64,000 nucleotides of DNA from Klebsiella africana (GTDB lineage: Bacteria; Pseudomonadota; Gammaproteobacteria; Enterobacterales; Enterobacteriaceae). A program made the position numbers and the translations under genes. Positions 8,136 to 16,468 of this stretch are shown here, one piece after another (the first letter of the stretch is position 1; the number at the start of each line of letters is the position of its first letter). Where the stretch lies: the NCBI RefSeq assembly GCF_020526085.1, contig NZ_CP084874.1, forward strand, positions 2,418,001 through 2,482,000. Reading direction: 5' to 3'. Under the pieces are notes generated by a model. The model saw only the letters and a list, made by a program, of their open reading frames with translations. It was not told the DNA's origin and searched no databases.

Positions 8136-8822
8136 TCACTCCGCGTTGCCCAGCTGTCGGGCAATCAGCGCCTCCAGGCTGCCATCCGCCCGCCACTCGC
8201 TCAGCGCTTCATTTATCGCGTTAAAACGCGCCACGTCTCCCCGGGCGACGCAGATGGCCTGCTGGATCTCGGTAAAATTATCCGCCAGTACCCGCATCCC
8301 AGCGTGCTGACGGGCTGTCGCCTCCAGCGGCTGTCGGATACCGGCGACCATATCCCCTTCACCGGCGAGAAAGGCGTCAATGGCTTCCTGCGAGGAGGGA
8401 AGGCGACTCAGGCTGGCGTGCTGCAGATGACGGGTTAACCACAGATCGTATGCGGCGTTTTGCCCGACATTAATAGTGGTTGCCGGGCGATCCATGTCGG
8501 CCACCCGCTGGCAGGGCGAATCAACTCTGACCAGCGCGGTGCCCTGAATAGTGATATAGGGCGAGGTAAAACGTAGGGTCGCCTCCCGGGCCGGATCGAT
8601 GGCCAGAAAGGCAATGTCCCAGTGCTCGCCACCGGCGTCAGCCACCACTTTACCCGCGGCTGGATAGGGAACGAACTCGGCGCTGACGCCCCAGCGCGTC
8701 GCCAGCCGATGGCTGAGCTCGACGGTGATGCCCGAGGGCTTTCCTGTCTCCCCGAGATGGGCCAGGACCGCATTGCCCAGATTAATGGCAAAACGCAGTC
8801 GGGATGAAGTGATCTCTGACAT
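8136..8822 (-). CDS. Amino-acid-binding-protein domain without signal peptide
   Basis: A 228-residue protein with the full fold of family 3 solute-binding proteins: LRFAINLGNAV at the first strand, the family pattern GITVELSHRLA, DIAFLAIDPAREATLRFTSPYI, and a closing FNAINEALSEWRADGSLEALIARQ. Such proteins normally start with an export signal; this one starts directly with MSEITSSRLRF. The frame just upstream meets a stop 21 bases before the ATG, so no hidden signal exists. GGAG stands upstream of the ATG. No permease or ATPase gene is nearby. It may be a cytoplasmic binding protein or an enzyme such as a PheC-like dehydratase. Confidence 0.75.
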   Translation of the reverse strand: MSEITSSRLRFAINLGNAVLAHLGETGKPSGITVELSHRLATRWGVSAEFVPYPAAGKVVADAGGEHWDIAFLAIDPAREATLRFTSPYITIQGTALVRVDSPCQRVADMDRPATTINVGQNAAYDLWLTRHLQHASLSRLPSSQEAIDAFLAGEGDMVAGIRQPLEATARQHAGMRVLADNFTEIQQAICVARGDVARFNAINEALSEWRADGSLEALIARQLGNAE

Positions 8823-9041
8823 CGCTGACTCCTGTAGTGGTTAAGATAAAGTGGCCCGACCTGTGGCCGCCTTCAAAAGATAGTTCATTGGCGTACGGTT
8901 GTAGCGGTCCTGCCTGACTTTCAGAAAAGATAAATTACCGCAGCAGAGATATCGTTAAACGGCAAAGCAATGGCTTTTATATTGTTAAGCATAAACTCAG
9001 CTTGTCAGTTTATTCTTCCCGCTCACTAAGGGAGAGAAATA

Positions 9042-9983
9042 ATGACACAACATAATTTTGAAAATGATAATAAATATCATGAGCGTTCGGTGCAGGCGCG
9101 AAAGAGTACCCTTGTTAGCGTGGTGGTTAATATTTTTCTTTCTGCCTTGCAGGTAGCCGTGGGAATATTCTCCGGCTCTCAAGGATTAATTGCCGACGGA
9201 ATGCACTCACTTTCCGATCTGGTTGCCGATGGGGTGGTGCTGGTGGCGAATAAAAAGAGCCGTCGACCGTCCGATCACGATCACCACTATGGCCACTGGC
9301 GCTATGAGAACGGCGCGTCCCTCATCATCGGCGCGATTCTGGTGCTGGTTGGGGGTGGCATGCTGTGGTCCGCGGCAGGCCATCTCGCGCAACCGCAAAC
9401 TATTCCGCCGGTGCACAGCGCGGCGCTGTGGATGGCGCTGGCGGCCCTGGTGGTCAAGGAGGGATTGTTCCGCTATATGCTGGCGGCCGCCAGGCGGCTT
9501 AATTCATCGCTGCTCATCGCCAACGCCTGGCATGCCCGCTCCGACGCCGCATCCTCCCTGGTGGTGGCCGTGGGGATTATCGGTAATCTGGCTGGGTTTG
9601 CCTGGTTCGACCCGCTCGCCGCGCTGGCGGTGGGGCTGCTGATTGCGCGCATGGGCTATCGTTTCGCCGCCAGCGCGCTGCATGATTTAATGGACCGCGC
9701 GGTTGATGAAGAGATGCAGCAGGCGATCGCCGATACGCTGCGAACGACGCCGGGCGTGGTAGGCCTCCACGATCTGAAAACCCGTAAGGCGGGGGATCTG
9801 GTGTTGGTGGATGTGCATCTCGAGGTGGCTGGCGAGATGTCGGTAGCCGAAGGACATCAGATTGCCCGTCAGGCGCGGGAGCGGGTGCTGGCGCAGCATT
9901 CGGTGCTTAACGTAATGGTGCATCTCGATCCCTGCGAAGCGCATGGGGTTGACGAAAGCGGTCTGATACACCCGGTATCATAA
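9042..9983 (+). CDS. Cation diffusion facilitator transporter
   Basis: A 313-residue inner-membrane metal exporter of the CDF family. It shows about six membrane helices, GLIADGMHSLSDLVADGVVLV with the helix-2 metal-site Asp residues, a cytoplasmic His loop (SDHDHHYGHWRYEN), a second metal motif HARSDAASSLVVAVG in helix 5, and a soluble C-terminal domain with VDVHLEV. It probably moves divalent ions such as zinc, iron, manganese or cobalt out of the cell in exchange for protons; the exact metal is not visible. GGGAGAG precedes the ATG. It is a stand-alone gene with an imperfect hairpin after it. Confidence 0.85.
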   Translation: MTQHNFENDNKYHERSVQARKSTLVSVVVNIFLSALQVAVGIFSGSQGLIADGMHSLSDLVADGVVLVANKKSRRPSDHDHHYGHWRYENGASLIIGAILVLVGGGMLWSAAGHLAQPQTIPPVHSAALWMALAALVVKEGLFRYMLAAARRLNSSLLIANAWHARSDAASSLVVAVGIIGNLAGFAWFDPLAALAVGLLIARMGYRFAASALHDLMDRAVDEEMQQAIADTLRTTPGVVGLHDLKTRKAGDLVLVDVHLEVAGEMSVAEGHQIARQARERVLAQHSVLNVMVHLDPCEAHGVDESGLIHPVS

Positions 9984-9997
9984 GCGGAAAAATGAAT

Positions 9998-10028
9998 TGG
10001 CTCAGCGGTTATTTTTTCTTCTGAGCCA
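9998..10028 (+). terminator. Possible terminator after CDF gene
   Basis: TGGCTCAG (9998-10005) pairs with CTGAGCCA (10021-10028) around a 15-base loop; TTATT follows. The loop is large, so efficiency is doubtful. Confidence 0.4.
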
Positions 10029-10215
10029 TTATTGCTGGCGCATTGATTGCCTGAAATATAAAAAAGGCCCATACTAAAAACGCCATTACCATCGCTAAAT
10101 AATGGCGCAGATCTGCCCATCGCAGTTAACGATAAAATAAACCAATCGGCTCATAGATAATCTCTATTCTGTATTCAGAGATAATGACCAGAACGGTAAT
10201 TCAGGAAGTCAGACA

Positions 10216-11133
10216 ATGATCATTCGACCAGAACAACACTGGTTTCTTCGCCTATTTGACTGGCACGGCTCCGTGCTGTCGAAAATCATCTTTCGCCTGC
10301 TGCTAAATGTGCTGATGTCGATCATCGCCATTATCAGCTATCAATGGTACGAACAGCTGGGGATCCACTTAACCGTGGCGCCGTTCAGCCTGCTGGGGAT
10401 TGCGATTGCGATTTTCCTCGGCTTTCGCAACAGCGCCAGCTACAGCCGCTTCGTCGAGGCGCGCAATCTGTGGGGGACGGTGCTTATCGCCGAACGCACG
10501 CTGGTGCGTCAGCTGCGCAATATCCTGCCGGCAGAACACGATGCCCATCGCCGCATCGTCAGCTATCTGGTGGCCTTTAGCTGGAGCCTGAAGCACCAGC
10601 TGCGCAAAACCGATCCGACGGCTGACCTGCGGCGGTTGCTGCCCGAGGAGAAGGTGAGCGAAATCCTTGCCAGCTCAATGCCCACCAACCGGATCCTGTT
10701 GCTGGCTGGCAACGAAATTGGTCAGCTGCGCGAGACGGGCAAGCTCAGCGACATCACTTACGGGCTAATGGACAATAAACTCGATGAGCTGGCGCACGTG
10801 CTGGGCGGTTGTGAAAGGCTGGCCACCACCCCGGTGCCTTTCGCCTATACCCTGATCCTGCAGCGTACCGTCTACCTGTTCTGTACGCTGCTGCCGTTCG
10901 CCCTGGTCGGCGATCTGCATTACATGACGCCGTTTGTCTCGGTCTTTATCTCTTACACCTTTCTGTCCTGGGATTCGCTGGCGGAAGAGCTGGAAGATCC
11001 GTTCGGCACGGCAGCCAATGACCTGCCGCTGAACGCGATGTGTAATACCATCGAGCGCAATCTGCTCGACATGACCGGTCAGCATCCGCTGCCGGAGACG
11101 CTGCGTCCGGACCGTTACTTCAATCTGACCTGA
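10216..11133 (+). CDS. Bestrophin-type ion channel (YneE family)
   Basis: A 305-residue inner-membrane channel of the bestrophin family, equivalent to E. coli YneE. It matches the structurally solved K. pneumoniae bestrophin: the neck-forming residues Ile62, Ile66 and Phe70 fall exactly at those numbers (GIAIAIFLGF), followed by RNSASYSRFVEARNLWG. Family knowledge says it forms a pentamer; the Klebsiella channel passes monovalent cations, whereas animal bestrophins pass chloride. The C-terminal DSLAEELEDPFGTAANDLPL is the other family hallmark. It is a single gene with a hairpin after it; its physiological role is unsettled. Confidence 0.92.
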   Translation: MIIRPEQHWFLRLFDWHGSVLSKIIFRLLLNVLMSIIAIISYQWYEQLGIHLTVAPFSLLGIAIAIFLGFRNSASYSRFVEARNLWGTVLIAERTLVRQLRNILPAEHDAHRRIVSYLVAFSWSLKHQLRKTDPTADLRRLLPEEKVSEILASSMPTNRILLLAGNEIGQLRETGKLSDITYGLMDNKLDELAHVLGGCERLATTPVPFAYTLILQRTVYLFCTLLPFALVGDLHYMTPFVSVFISYTFLSWDSLAEELEDPFGTAANDLPLNAMCNTIERNLLDMTGQHPLPETLRPDRYFNLT

Positions 11134-11450
11134 GCCTGGCACACCGGGCGGTTTCCGCTGCCCGGTCATCACTTTCCGTAGCCATTTTATCCGTCACAGC
11201 ACCGCAGTGATAAGCGCAAAATTTGCAAATAAGTTAAATTTAACACCTGATAGATAACATCAATTATACAGAATTGTGGTGTATGTTATTATTCAGTTAA
11301 CAAACGCAGTACCTACGCTTTCCCATCGTACTATCCTTGAGAAACAGCATTCTTTTCAGGTGACGCCATGCGATTCACGCTTCGTCGCCGGGGTTGTCGT
11401 ACGCCTTTTTCGGCTCGCGACAGCCAGAACAGAGCAGCAGGAGTAAAGAG
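11134..11450. other. AT-rich leader of YdeP-like gene
   Basis: This gap holds a terminator-like hairpin and then an AT-rich stretch (11210-11320) between GC-rich genes. It contains two perfect palindromes, ATTTGCAAAT (11221-11230) and GTTAAATTTAAC (11233-11244), two bases apart, and the T/A-rich segment GTATGTTATTATTCAGTTAAC. No gene is seen. The palindromes may be regulator or H-NS-type binding sites for the oxidoreductase gene. Confidence 0.4.
11143..11166 (+). terminator. Hairpin after bestrophin gene
   Basis: ACCGGGC (11143-11149) pairs with GCCCGGT (11160-11166) ten bases after the stop codon. There is no clear T run, so this is a possible terminator only. Confidence 0.4.
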
Positions 11451-13751
11451 ATGACCAATAAAAGACGCGCGGTTCCCGGTGTTCACCCCTATGACGGTCC
11501 GGCAGGCGGGTGGGGCGCGTTGAAGGCCACGGCCATCGCCGTGCGCACCCAGATGGATGCCTTTGAGGCGCCCGCCACGCTGCTGCGCACCAACCAGCCG
11601 GATGGGTTTGACTGCCCGGGCTGCGCCTGGCCGGATAAAGAACATAAATCGACCTTCCAGTTTTGCGAAAACGGCGCCAAAGCCGTTACCTGGGAGGCGA
11701 CCACCAAACGGGTAACGCCCGCGTTCCTCGCGGCCAATACGGTATCTTCCCTGCTGGCAAAAAGCGATTTTGAACTGGAGGGCTACGGCCGCTTAACCCA
11801 TCCTTTGGTTTACGACCGGGCCAGCGATACCCTCCGCCCGGTGGCGTGGGAGCAAGCCTTCGCCCGTATCGGCGAGATCCTCCGCAGCCTGCAGCCGGAT
11901 GAGGTAGAATTCTACACCTCTGGCCGGGCGTCCAACGAAGCGGCGTGGCTGTTCCAGCTGTTTGCCCGCGAGTATGGCACTAACAACTTCCCCGATTGCT
12001 CCAACATGTGTCATGAATCCACCAGCGTGGGCCTGCCACAGTCGATCGGCATTGGTAAAGGCACCGTGTCCCTCGACGATTTTGACCAGACCGAGCTGGT
12101 GATCTCCATCGGCCATAATCCGGGCACCAACCACCCGCGGATGATGGGCACCCTGCATGAGCTTTCCCGCCGCGGCGTGCCGATTATCGTTTTCAATCCG
12201 CTGCGTGAACGGGCGCTGGAGCGTTTTGCCGATCCGCAGAACGTGATGGAGATGGCGACCCGGCGCTCGACGCCGATCGCCTCGACCTACTACCAGGTAC
12301 GGGCCGGTGGCGACGCGGCGGCGCTGAAAGGGATCGCCAAAGCGCTGCTGCAGCTGGAAGAGGAGCAGGGCAATGTGCTCGACCACGCGTTTATTGCCCA
12401 GCATACCCAGGGTTTCAGCGCCTTCACCGATGACCTCCACGCCACCTGCTGGCAGGATATCGAACAGGAGTCTGGCCTGACGCGCGAATCCCTGACCCAG
12501 GTTGCGGTGGCTTACGCCAAATCCAGGGCCACCATCGTCACCTACGGCATGGGCATCACCCAGCATAACAAAGGTACCTCCAACGTGCGTCTGATTGCTG
12601 ACCTGCTGCTGATGCGCGGTAATATCGGCAAGCCGGGGGCGGGGATCTGTCCTTTGCGCGGTCACTCGAACGTGCAGGGTAACCGCACCGTTGGGATCAG
12701 CGAAAAACCCTCCGCGGCCTTCCTCGACAGCCTGCAGCGGGTGATGGGGATTACGCCGCCGCGGCATCATGGCCACGATGCGGTCAAGGCCCTGGAGGCC
12801 ATGATCGCCGGCGAAGCCAAAGCGCTGATCTGTCTTGGGGGAAACTTCGCCGTGGCGATGCCGGACCACGAACGCGCCTTCCCGGCGATGCGCGGCCTTG
12901 AGCTCAGCGTTCACGTCGGCACCAAGCTCAACCGTTCGCATCTCCTGACAGCGAAAGAGACCTTTATTCTGCCGTGTCTGGGCCGCACCGAGCTTGACCT
13001 GCAGGCCAGTGGCCGGCAGTCGATCACCGTCGAGGATTCAATGTCGATGGTGCATGCTTCGTCGGGCAAGCTTAAGCCCGCCTCGCCGATGCTGCGCTCG
13101 GAGCCGGCGATTGTTGCTGGTCTGGCGAAGGCCACCTTGCCAGCCAGTAAAGTGGACTGGCTGTACCTCGTGGAAGATTACGATCGCATTCGCGATCTCA
13201 TCGAACAGACCATTCCAGGATTCGAGGATTATAACCAGCGCATTCGCCATCCCGGTGGCTTTCGCATGCCGCTACCGCCGACCGAGCGCATCTGGCCAAC
13301 TGCCACCGGTAAAGCCATGTTCTCGGTGTTTAAAGGGGTGCATGAGAACGTGGTGGTGGAGGGTGAGGACGTGATGCGCCTGGTGACGCTGCGCAGTCAT
13401 GATCAATACAACACCACCATCTACGCGATGGATGACCGCTACCGTGGCGTCTTTGGCCGCCGCGACGTGCTGTTTATGAACGAGCAGGATATGGCCGCCC
13501 AGGGTCTGGAGCATGGCGATCGGGTGGATATCCATACCGCGCTGCCGGACAGCGCGCTGACGCTGGAGGATATCACGGTGGTGGCCTACGGCATTGCGCC
13601 CGGCACCGTCGGCGCCTATTATCCGGAAGCCAACGTGCTGGTGCCGCTGAACTATCTCGATGAAGAGAGCGGCACCCCTTCGTATAAGTCGGTTCCCGTT
13701 CGCCTGACGCTGCGCTCGAAAGAGATCCGTCCGCTGGCCGGCGTGCGCTAA
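11451..13751 (+). CDS. YdeP-like (FdhF family) molybdopterin oxidoreductase
   Basis: A 766-residue protein resembling E. coli YdeP, a molybdopterin enzyme of the formate dehydrogenase alpha-subunit group. The N-terminal region has DCPGCAWPDKEH and a later Cys, fitting a YdeP-type iron-sulfur or metal site. The pterin-binding core follows with FYTSGRASNEAAWL, SIGHNPGTNHPRMM, GMGITQHNKGTSNV and CPLRGHSNVQGNRTVG, then the C-terminal cap domain beginning VTLRSHDQYNTTIY. In E. coli YdeP is linked to acid resistance; the substrate is unknown. The ATG at 11451 is preferred because CAGGAG stands about eight bases upstream. A LysR gene follows in the same direction and may control it. Confidence 0.85.
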   Translation: MTNKRRAVPGVHPYDGPAGGWGALKATAIAVRTQMDAFEAPATLLRTNQPDGFDCPGCAWPDKEHKSTFQFCENGAKAVTWEATTKRVTPAFLAANTVSSLLAKSDFELEGYGRLTHPLVYDRASDTLRPVAWEQAFARIGEILRSLQPDEVEFYTSGRASNEAAWLFQLFAREYGTNNFPDCSNMCHESTSVGLPQSIGIGKGTVSLDDFDQTELVISIGHNPGTNHPRMMGTLHELSRRGVPIIVFNPLRERALERFADPQNVMEMATRRSTPIASTYYQVRAGGDAAALKGIAKALLQLEEEQGNVLDHAFIAQHTQGFSAFTDDLHATCWQDIEQESGLTRESLTQVAVAYAKSRATIVTYGMGITQHNKGTSNVRLIADLLLMRGNIGKPGAGICPLRGHSNVQGNRTVGISEKPSAAFLDSLQRVMGITPPRHHGHDAVKALEAMIAGEAKALICLGGNFAVAMPDHERAFPAMRGLELSVHVGTKLNRSHLLTAKETFILPCLGRTELDLQASGRQSITVEDSMSMVHASSGKLKPASPMLRSEPAIVAGLAKATLPASKVDWLYLVEDYDRIRDLIEQTIPGFEDYNQRIRHPGGFRMPLPPTERIWPTATGKAMFSVFKGVHENVVVEGEDVMRLVTLRSHDQYNTTIYAMDDRYRGVFGRRDVLFMNEQDMAAQGLEHGDRVDIHTALPDSALTLEDITVVAYGIAPGTVGAYYPEANVLVPLNYLDEESGTPSYKSVPVRLTLRSKEIRPLAGVR

Positions 13752-13897
13752 ACAGGTATAGCGCAGAGCGGCGTCGCGCCGTCCTGCGCCCGCCGCCCCC
13801 TCCTGTCCTCGCTTGAATTTATCGGTAGTGAAACTAACATTCTGGTAACCTGTGCGCGGCCCCGGGGGTGAACGGCGGGGTTCAAACGGGAAAGAGA

Positions 13898-14779
13898 ATG
13901 GATATTAAGCAACTCAAGTATTTGATCGCGCTCGATCAGACGCGCCATTTTGGCCAGGCGGCAGCGGCCTGTCATATTACCCAGCCGACGCTCTCCATGC
14001 GGATTCGCAATCTGGAAGAGGAGCTGGATCTGACGCTGATCCAGCGCGGCCAGCGTTTCGAGGGATTTACCCCGGAGGGGGAGCGGATCCTGGCCTGGGC
14101 GCGAGCGGTGCTCGCCGCTCATGACGGCCTGGCGGCAGAGGCGGCGATCTGTCGCGGGCAGATGGTCGGCCAGCTGCGGGTCGGTATGGTGCCGCTGGCG
14201 AGCCTCAATCCGATGCAGTTGATTAAACCCCTGGCGGAGAAATATCCGGCGCTGCAGTTCAGCCTGTTGTCGATGACCTCGGAGCAGATTATCGATGGCG
14301 TCAGCCGTAACCAGCTTGATCTGGGCATTTGCTATCTGCAGCATCTGGACGAGCGTCAGTTCAAGATTGCCCGCTTGCCGCAAACCCGGATGGGGCTCCT
14401 GCACGATAAACGCCATTACGACTTCAGCGCCGGGACGCCGGGCTGGGAGGCGCTGGCGACGTTGCCCCTCGGCTTTCTGACCAAGGGGATGTATTACCGG
14501 GAATCGATTGAAATTAGCTTTAAGGCCAAAGGGTTAACGCCGAGATATGTCTTTGAAAGCGATTCGACCTTTCAGATTATCCAGGCGGTGCAGGCGGGGA
14601 TCTGCTGCGCCATTATGCCGCTTAACAATGGCCTCGAAGCGCTAAGCGATAATCTTGAAATTCTGCCGATCGCCGAAACCCAGGTTGATTCACAGCTGGC
14701 GCTGATTATGCGCCAGCAGGAACCAGTCTCGACCCTGGCGGAAAAATGCTTCGCCGAGGCGCAGGGGATTTTTGGCTGA
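13898..14779 (+). CDS. LysR-type transcriptional regulator
   Basis: A 293-residue LysR regulator. An N-terminal winged helix-turn-helix (MDIKQLKYLIALDQTRHFGQAAAACHITQPTLSMRIRNLEEELD, cut here into parts: the recognition helix is QPTLSMRIRNLE) is followed by a periplasmic-binding-protein-type effector domain (QLRVGMVPLAS onward). The start at 13898 has GGGAAAGAG just upstream. It lies about 150 bases after the YdeP-like gene on the same strand, so that gene is a natural target, though no operator could be assigned. The left edge of the AT-rich sugar island follows. Confidence 0.85.
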   Translation: MDIKQLKYLIALDQTRHFGQAAAACHITQPTLSMRIRNLEEELDLTLIQRGQRFEGFTPEGERILAWARAVLAAHDGLAAEAAICRGQMVGQLRVGMVPLASLNPMQLIKPLAEKYPALQFSLLSMTSEQIIDGVSRNQLDLGICYLQHLDERQFKIARLPQTRMGLLHDKRHYDFSAGTPGWEALATLPLGFLTKGMYYRESIEISFKAKGLTPRYVFESDSTFQIIQAVQAGICCAIMPLNNGLEALSDNLEILPIAETQVDSQLALIMRQQEPVSTLAEKCFAEAQGIFG

Positions 14780-15137
14780 GGCCGGGCCGCCGACCTGGCG
14801 GCTTGTCACTGAAATGCCTAAACGACCCTCTGATGGGAGAGTGCCAATATAGCCCCGGTGGTGCAGGACCATTGGTAAAAGTGGTATTGCGGTGCCGCTT
14901 AATGTTGTCCAGAAGATACAAGCTTTAATGACAATTTTTTATCCCTCCTGCAGTACACATCACAAATATTAACTACGGCAACAGCCGTCATTTAAGTTAA
15001 CAACAACCGATATATATTACTCCATAATGATATATTAGGCTGACTTCCTGGTTAGATTATGATGCATTAATGTCATGCCGGCATATGAATTGTTAAATGA
15101 ATATGTCTGAAAACTAATAACATCACGGACTGTTTAC
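14780..15137 (+). promoter_or_regulatory. Promoter region of rhamnoside PTS operon
   Basis: A 358-base gap that changes from GC-rich to AT-rich at about 14935 and marks the left edge of the island. Two related 12-mers lie 22 bases apart in direct orientation, CGGCAACAGCCG (14976-14987) and TAACAACAACCG (14998-15009), the geometry used by AraC-family proteins. The second continues into GATATATA, and the same 16-base string recurs before the porin gene. A 10-base palindrome, ATGCCGGCAT, is at 15075-15084. A GC hairpin, GCCGCC/GGCGGC, lies near 14786. Confidence 0.55.
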
Positions 15138-16418
15138 ATGTCATCTCATACCAACATTGTACAAGAAAAGGCTTTGCAACTGATGCAAAGCATTGGTCAA
15201 AATACTTATCTTAAGTCAATTATGAGCGGTATGATGCTCATATTGCCAGTAACGATTATGAGCTCTGTGGCGACTTTGCTTAAAGTGTTTCCATTTGCTC
15301 CATACCAGGATTTTTTGTTACGACACAACTTAACTCGCTTCTTTGATATCCCGATTACCTTCACGAATAATTTTTTAGCCGTGATTGTCGCTTTCTCGGT
15401 TGCCTATACGCTAGCGAAAAATTTCGATGTTGATGGCTTCATGTCAGGCCTGATTTCAATGATCTCTTTCTTTATTTTAACGCCGTATGAACTCGGTGAA
15501 ATAGGGCCGTTAGGGCAATCATTTTCAATTCCTGGCCAATGGCTGGGGCCCATGGGGCTATTTACCGCCATTCTGGTGGCGATAATTTCAACACGAATAT
15601 TCGTGGCAATAACCCGTAAGGGGTTGATTATCAAAATGCCAGAAAACGTTCCGGAATTTATCTCCAAATCGTTCTCTTCATTGATTCCAGGAATCGCCAT
15701 CCTGACGCTATTTACAATTATCTCCGCAGTCATTACCAGTGTTGGTTATGGTAGCATTCACGAAATTATTTATAAATTAATCCAGGTTCCGCTGACATCA
15801 CTTGGATCCGGAATCTGGTCACTCATCTTTGTTGCTGTTGTTGCGCAATTGCTATGGTTTTTTGGGCTGCATGGCCACGCTATCACCCTCGGTATCGTAG
15901 CGCCGATCTGGTTTGCCATGGATGCCCAGCAGCTTGCTGCGTATGCCGCAGGCGTCGACTTACCCAACATCACAGGCTTTGCGTTCTTTATGACTTATGG
16001 CGCTGCTGGAGATTTATTGCCGCTGGCTATAATGCTCGCTTTTTTCGCGAAGAGCGCACGCTATAAAACGCTCGGTAAGATCGCCTTGCCGCCAGCTATC
16101 TTCACCATTGGCGAACCGATGGCTTATGGCGTGCCGCTGGTAATGAATTTTACTCTGGCGATTCCTTATATTTTTATCAATGGCATCATGCTCGGCATTG
16201 CATGGTATCTAACGGTCATTGGCGTATTGCCTCGCGTCGCTGGGGTGAGTACCCCGGCCGGCATGCCGATCATTATTTCTGGTTTTATGCAGGGGAGCTG
16301 GAAAATTGCCGCTTTCCAATTTATAGGACTTATTGCGCGATTTGCAGGATGGTATTTCTTCTTCAAGACTGCCGATCTTGTCGCTTGCCGGGAAGAAAAT
16401 CAGACGGATACCATTTGA
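15138..16418 (+). CDS. PTS EIIC, lactose/cellobiose family
   Basis: A 426-residue inner-membrane sugar permease of the Lac family PTS (like ChbC/CelB), with about ten membrane helices. Family-like stretches include SIGQNTYLKSIMSGMMLILPVTIMSS, LWFFGLHGHAITLGIV and the GEPMAYGVPLVMN motif near the sugar-binding Glu. It would import a glycoside and pass it to EIIB for phosphorylation. The matching IIB and IIA genes lie 6 kb downstream, separated by the enzyme, regulator, porin and esterase genes, a split arrangement. It is followed by the GH78 gene after 50 bases. Its AT-rich composition differs from the flanks. Confidence 0.88.
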   Translation: MSSHTNIVQEKALQLMQSIGQNTYLKSIMSGMMLILPVTIMSSVATLLKVFPFAPYQDFLLRHNLTRFFDIPITFTNNFLAVIVAFSVAYTLAKNFDVDGFMSGLISMISFFILTPYELGEIGPLGQSFSIPGQWLGPMGLFTAILVAIISTRIFVAITRKGLIIKMPENVPEFISKSFSSLIPGIAILTLFTIISAVITSVGYGSIHEIIYKLIQVPLTSLGSGIWSLIFVAVVAQLLWFFGLHGHAITLGIVAPIWFAMDAQQLAAYAAGVDLPNITGFAFFMTYGAAGDLLPLAIMLAFFAKSARYKTLGKIALPPAIFTIGEPMAYGVPLVMNFTLAIPYIFINGIMLGIAWYLTVIGVLPRVAGVSTPAGMPIIISGFMQGSWKIAAFQFIGLIARFAGWYFFFKTADLVACREENQTDTI

Positions 16419-16468
16419 ATGCTCCATAAAAATATGCCAGCAACGCCAATTTAGCCATGGTGGGAAAG

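Noticed and set aside
11793..12941. 382-codon open frame antisense to the YdeP-like gene
   Set aside because: It arises from GC-rich codon bias of the sense gene; the protein is low-complexity in Arg, His and Gly and lacks family features.
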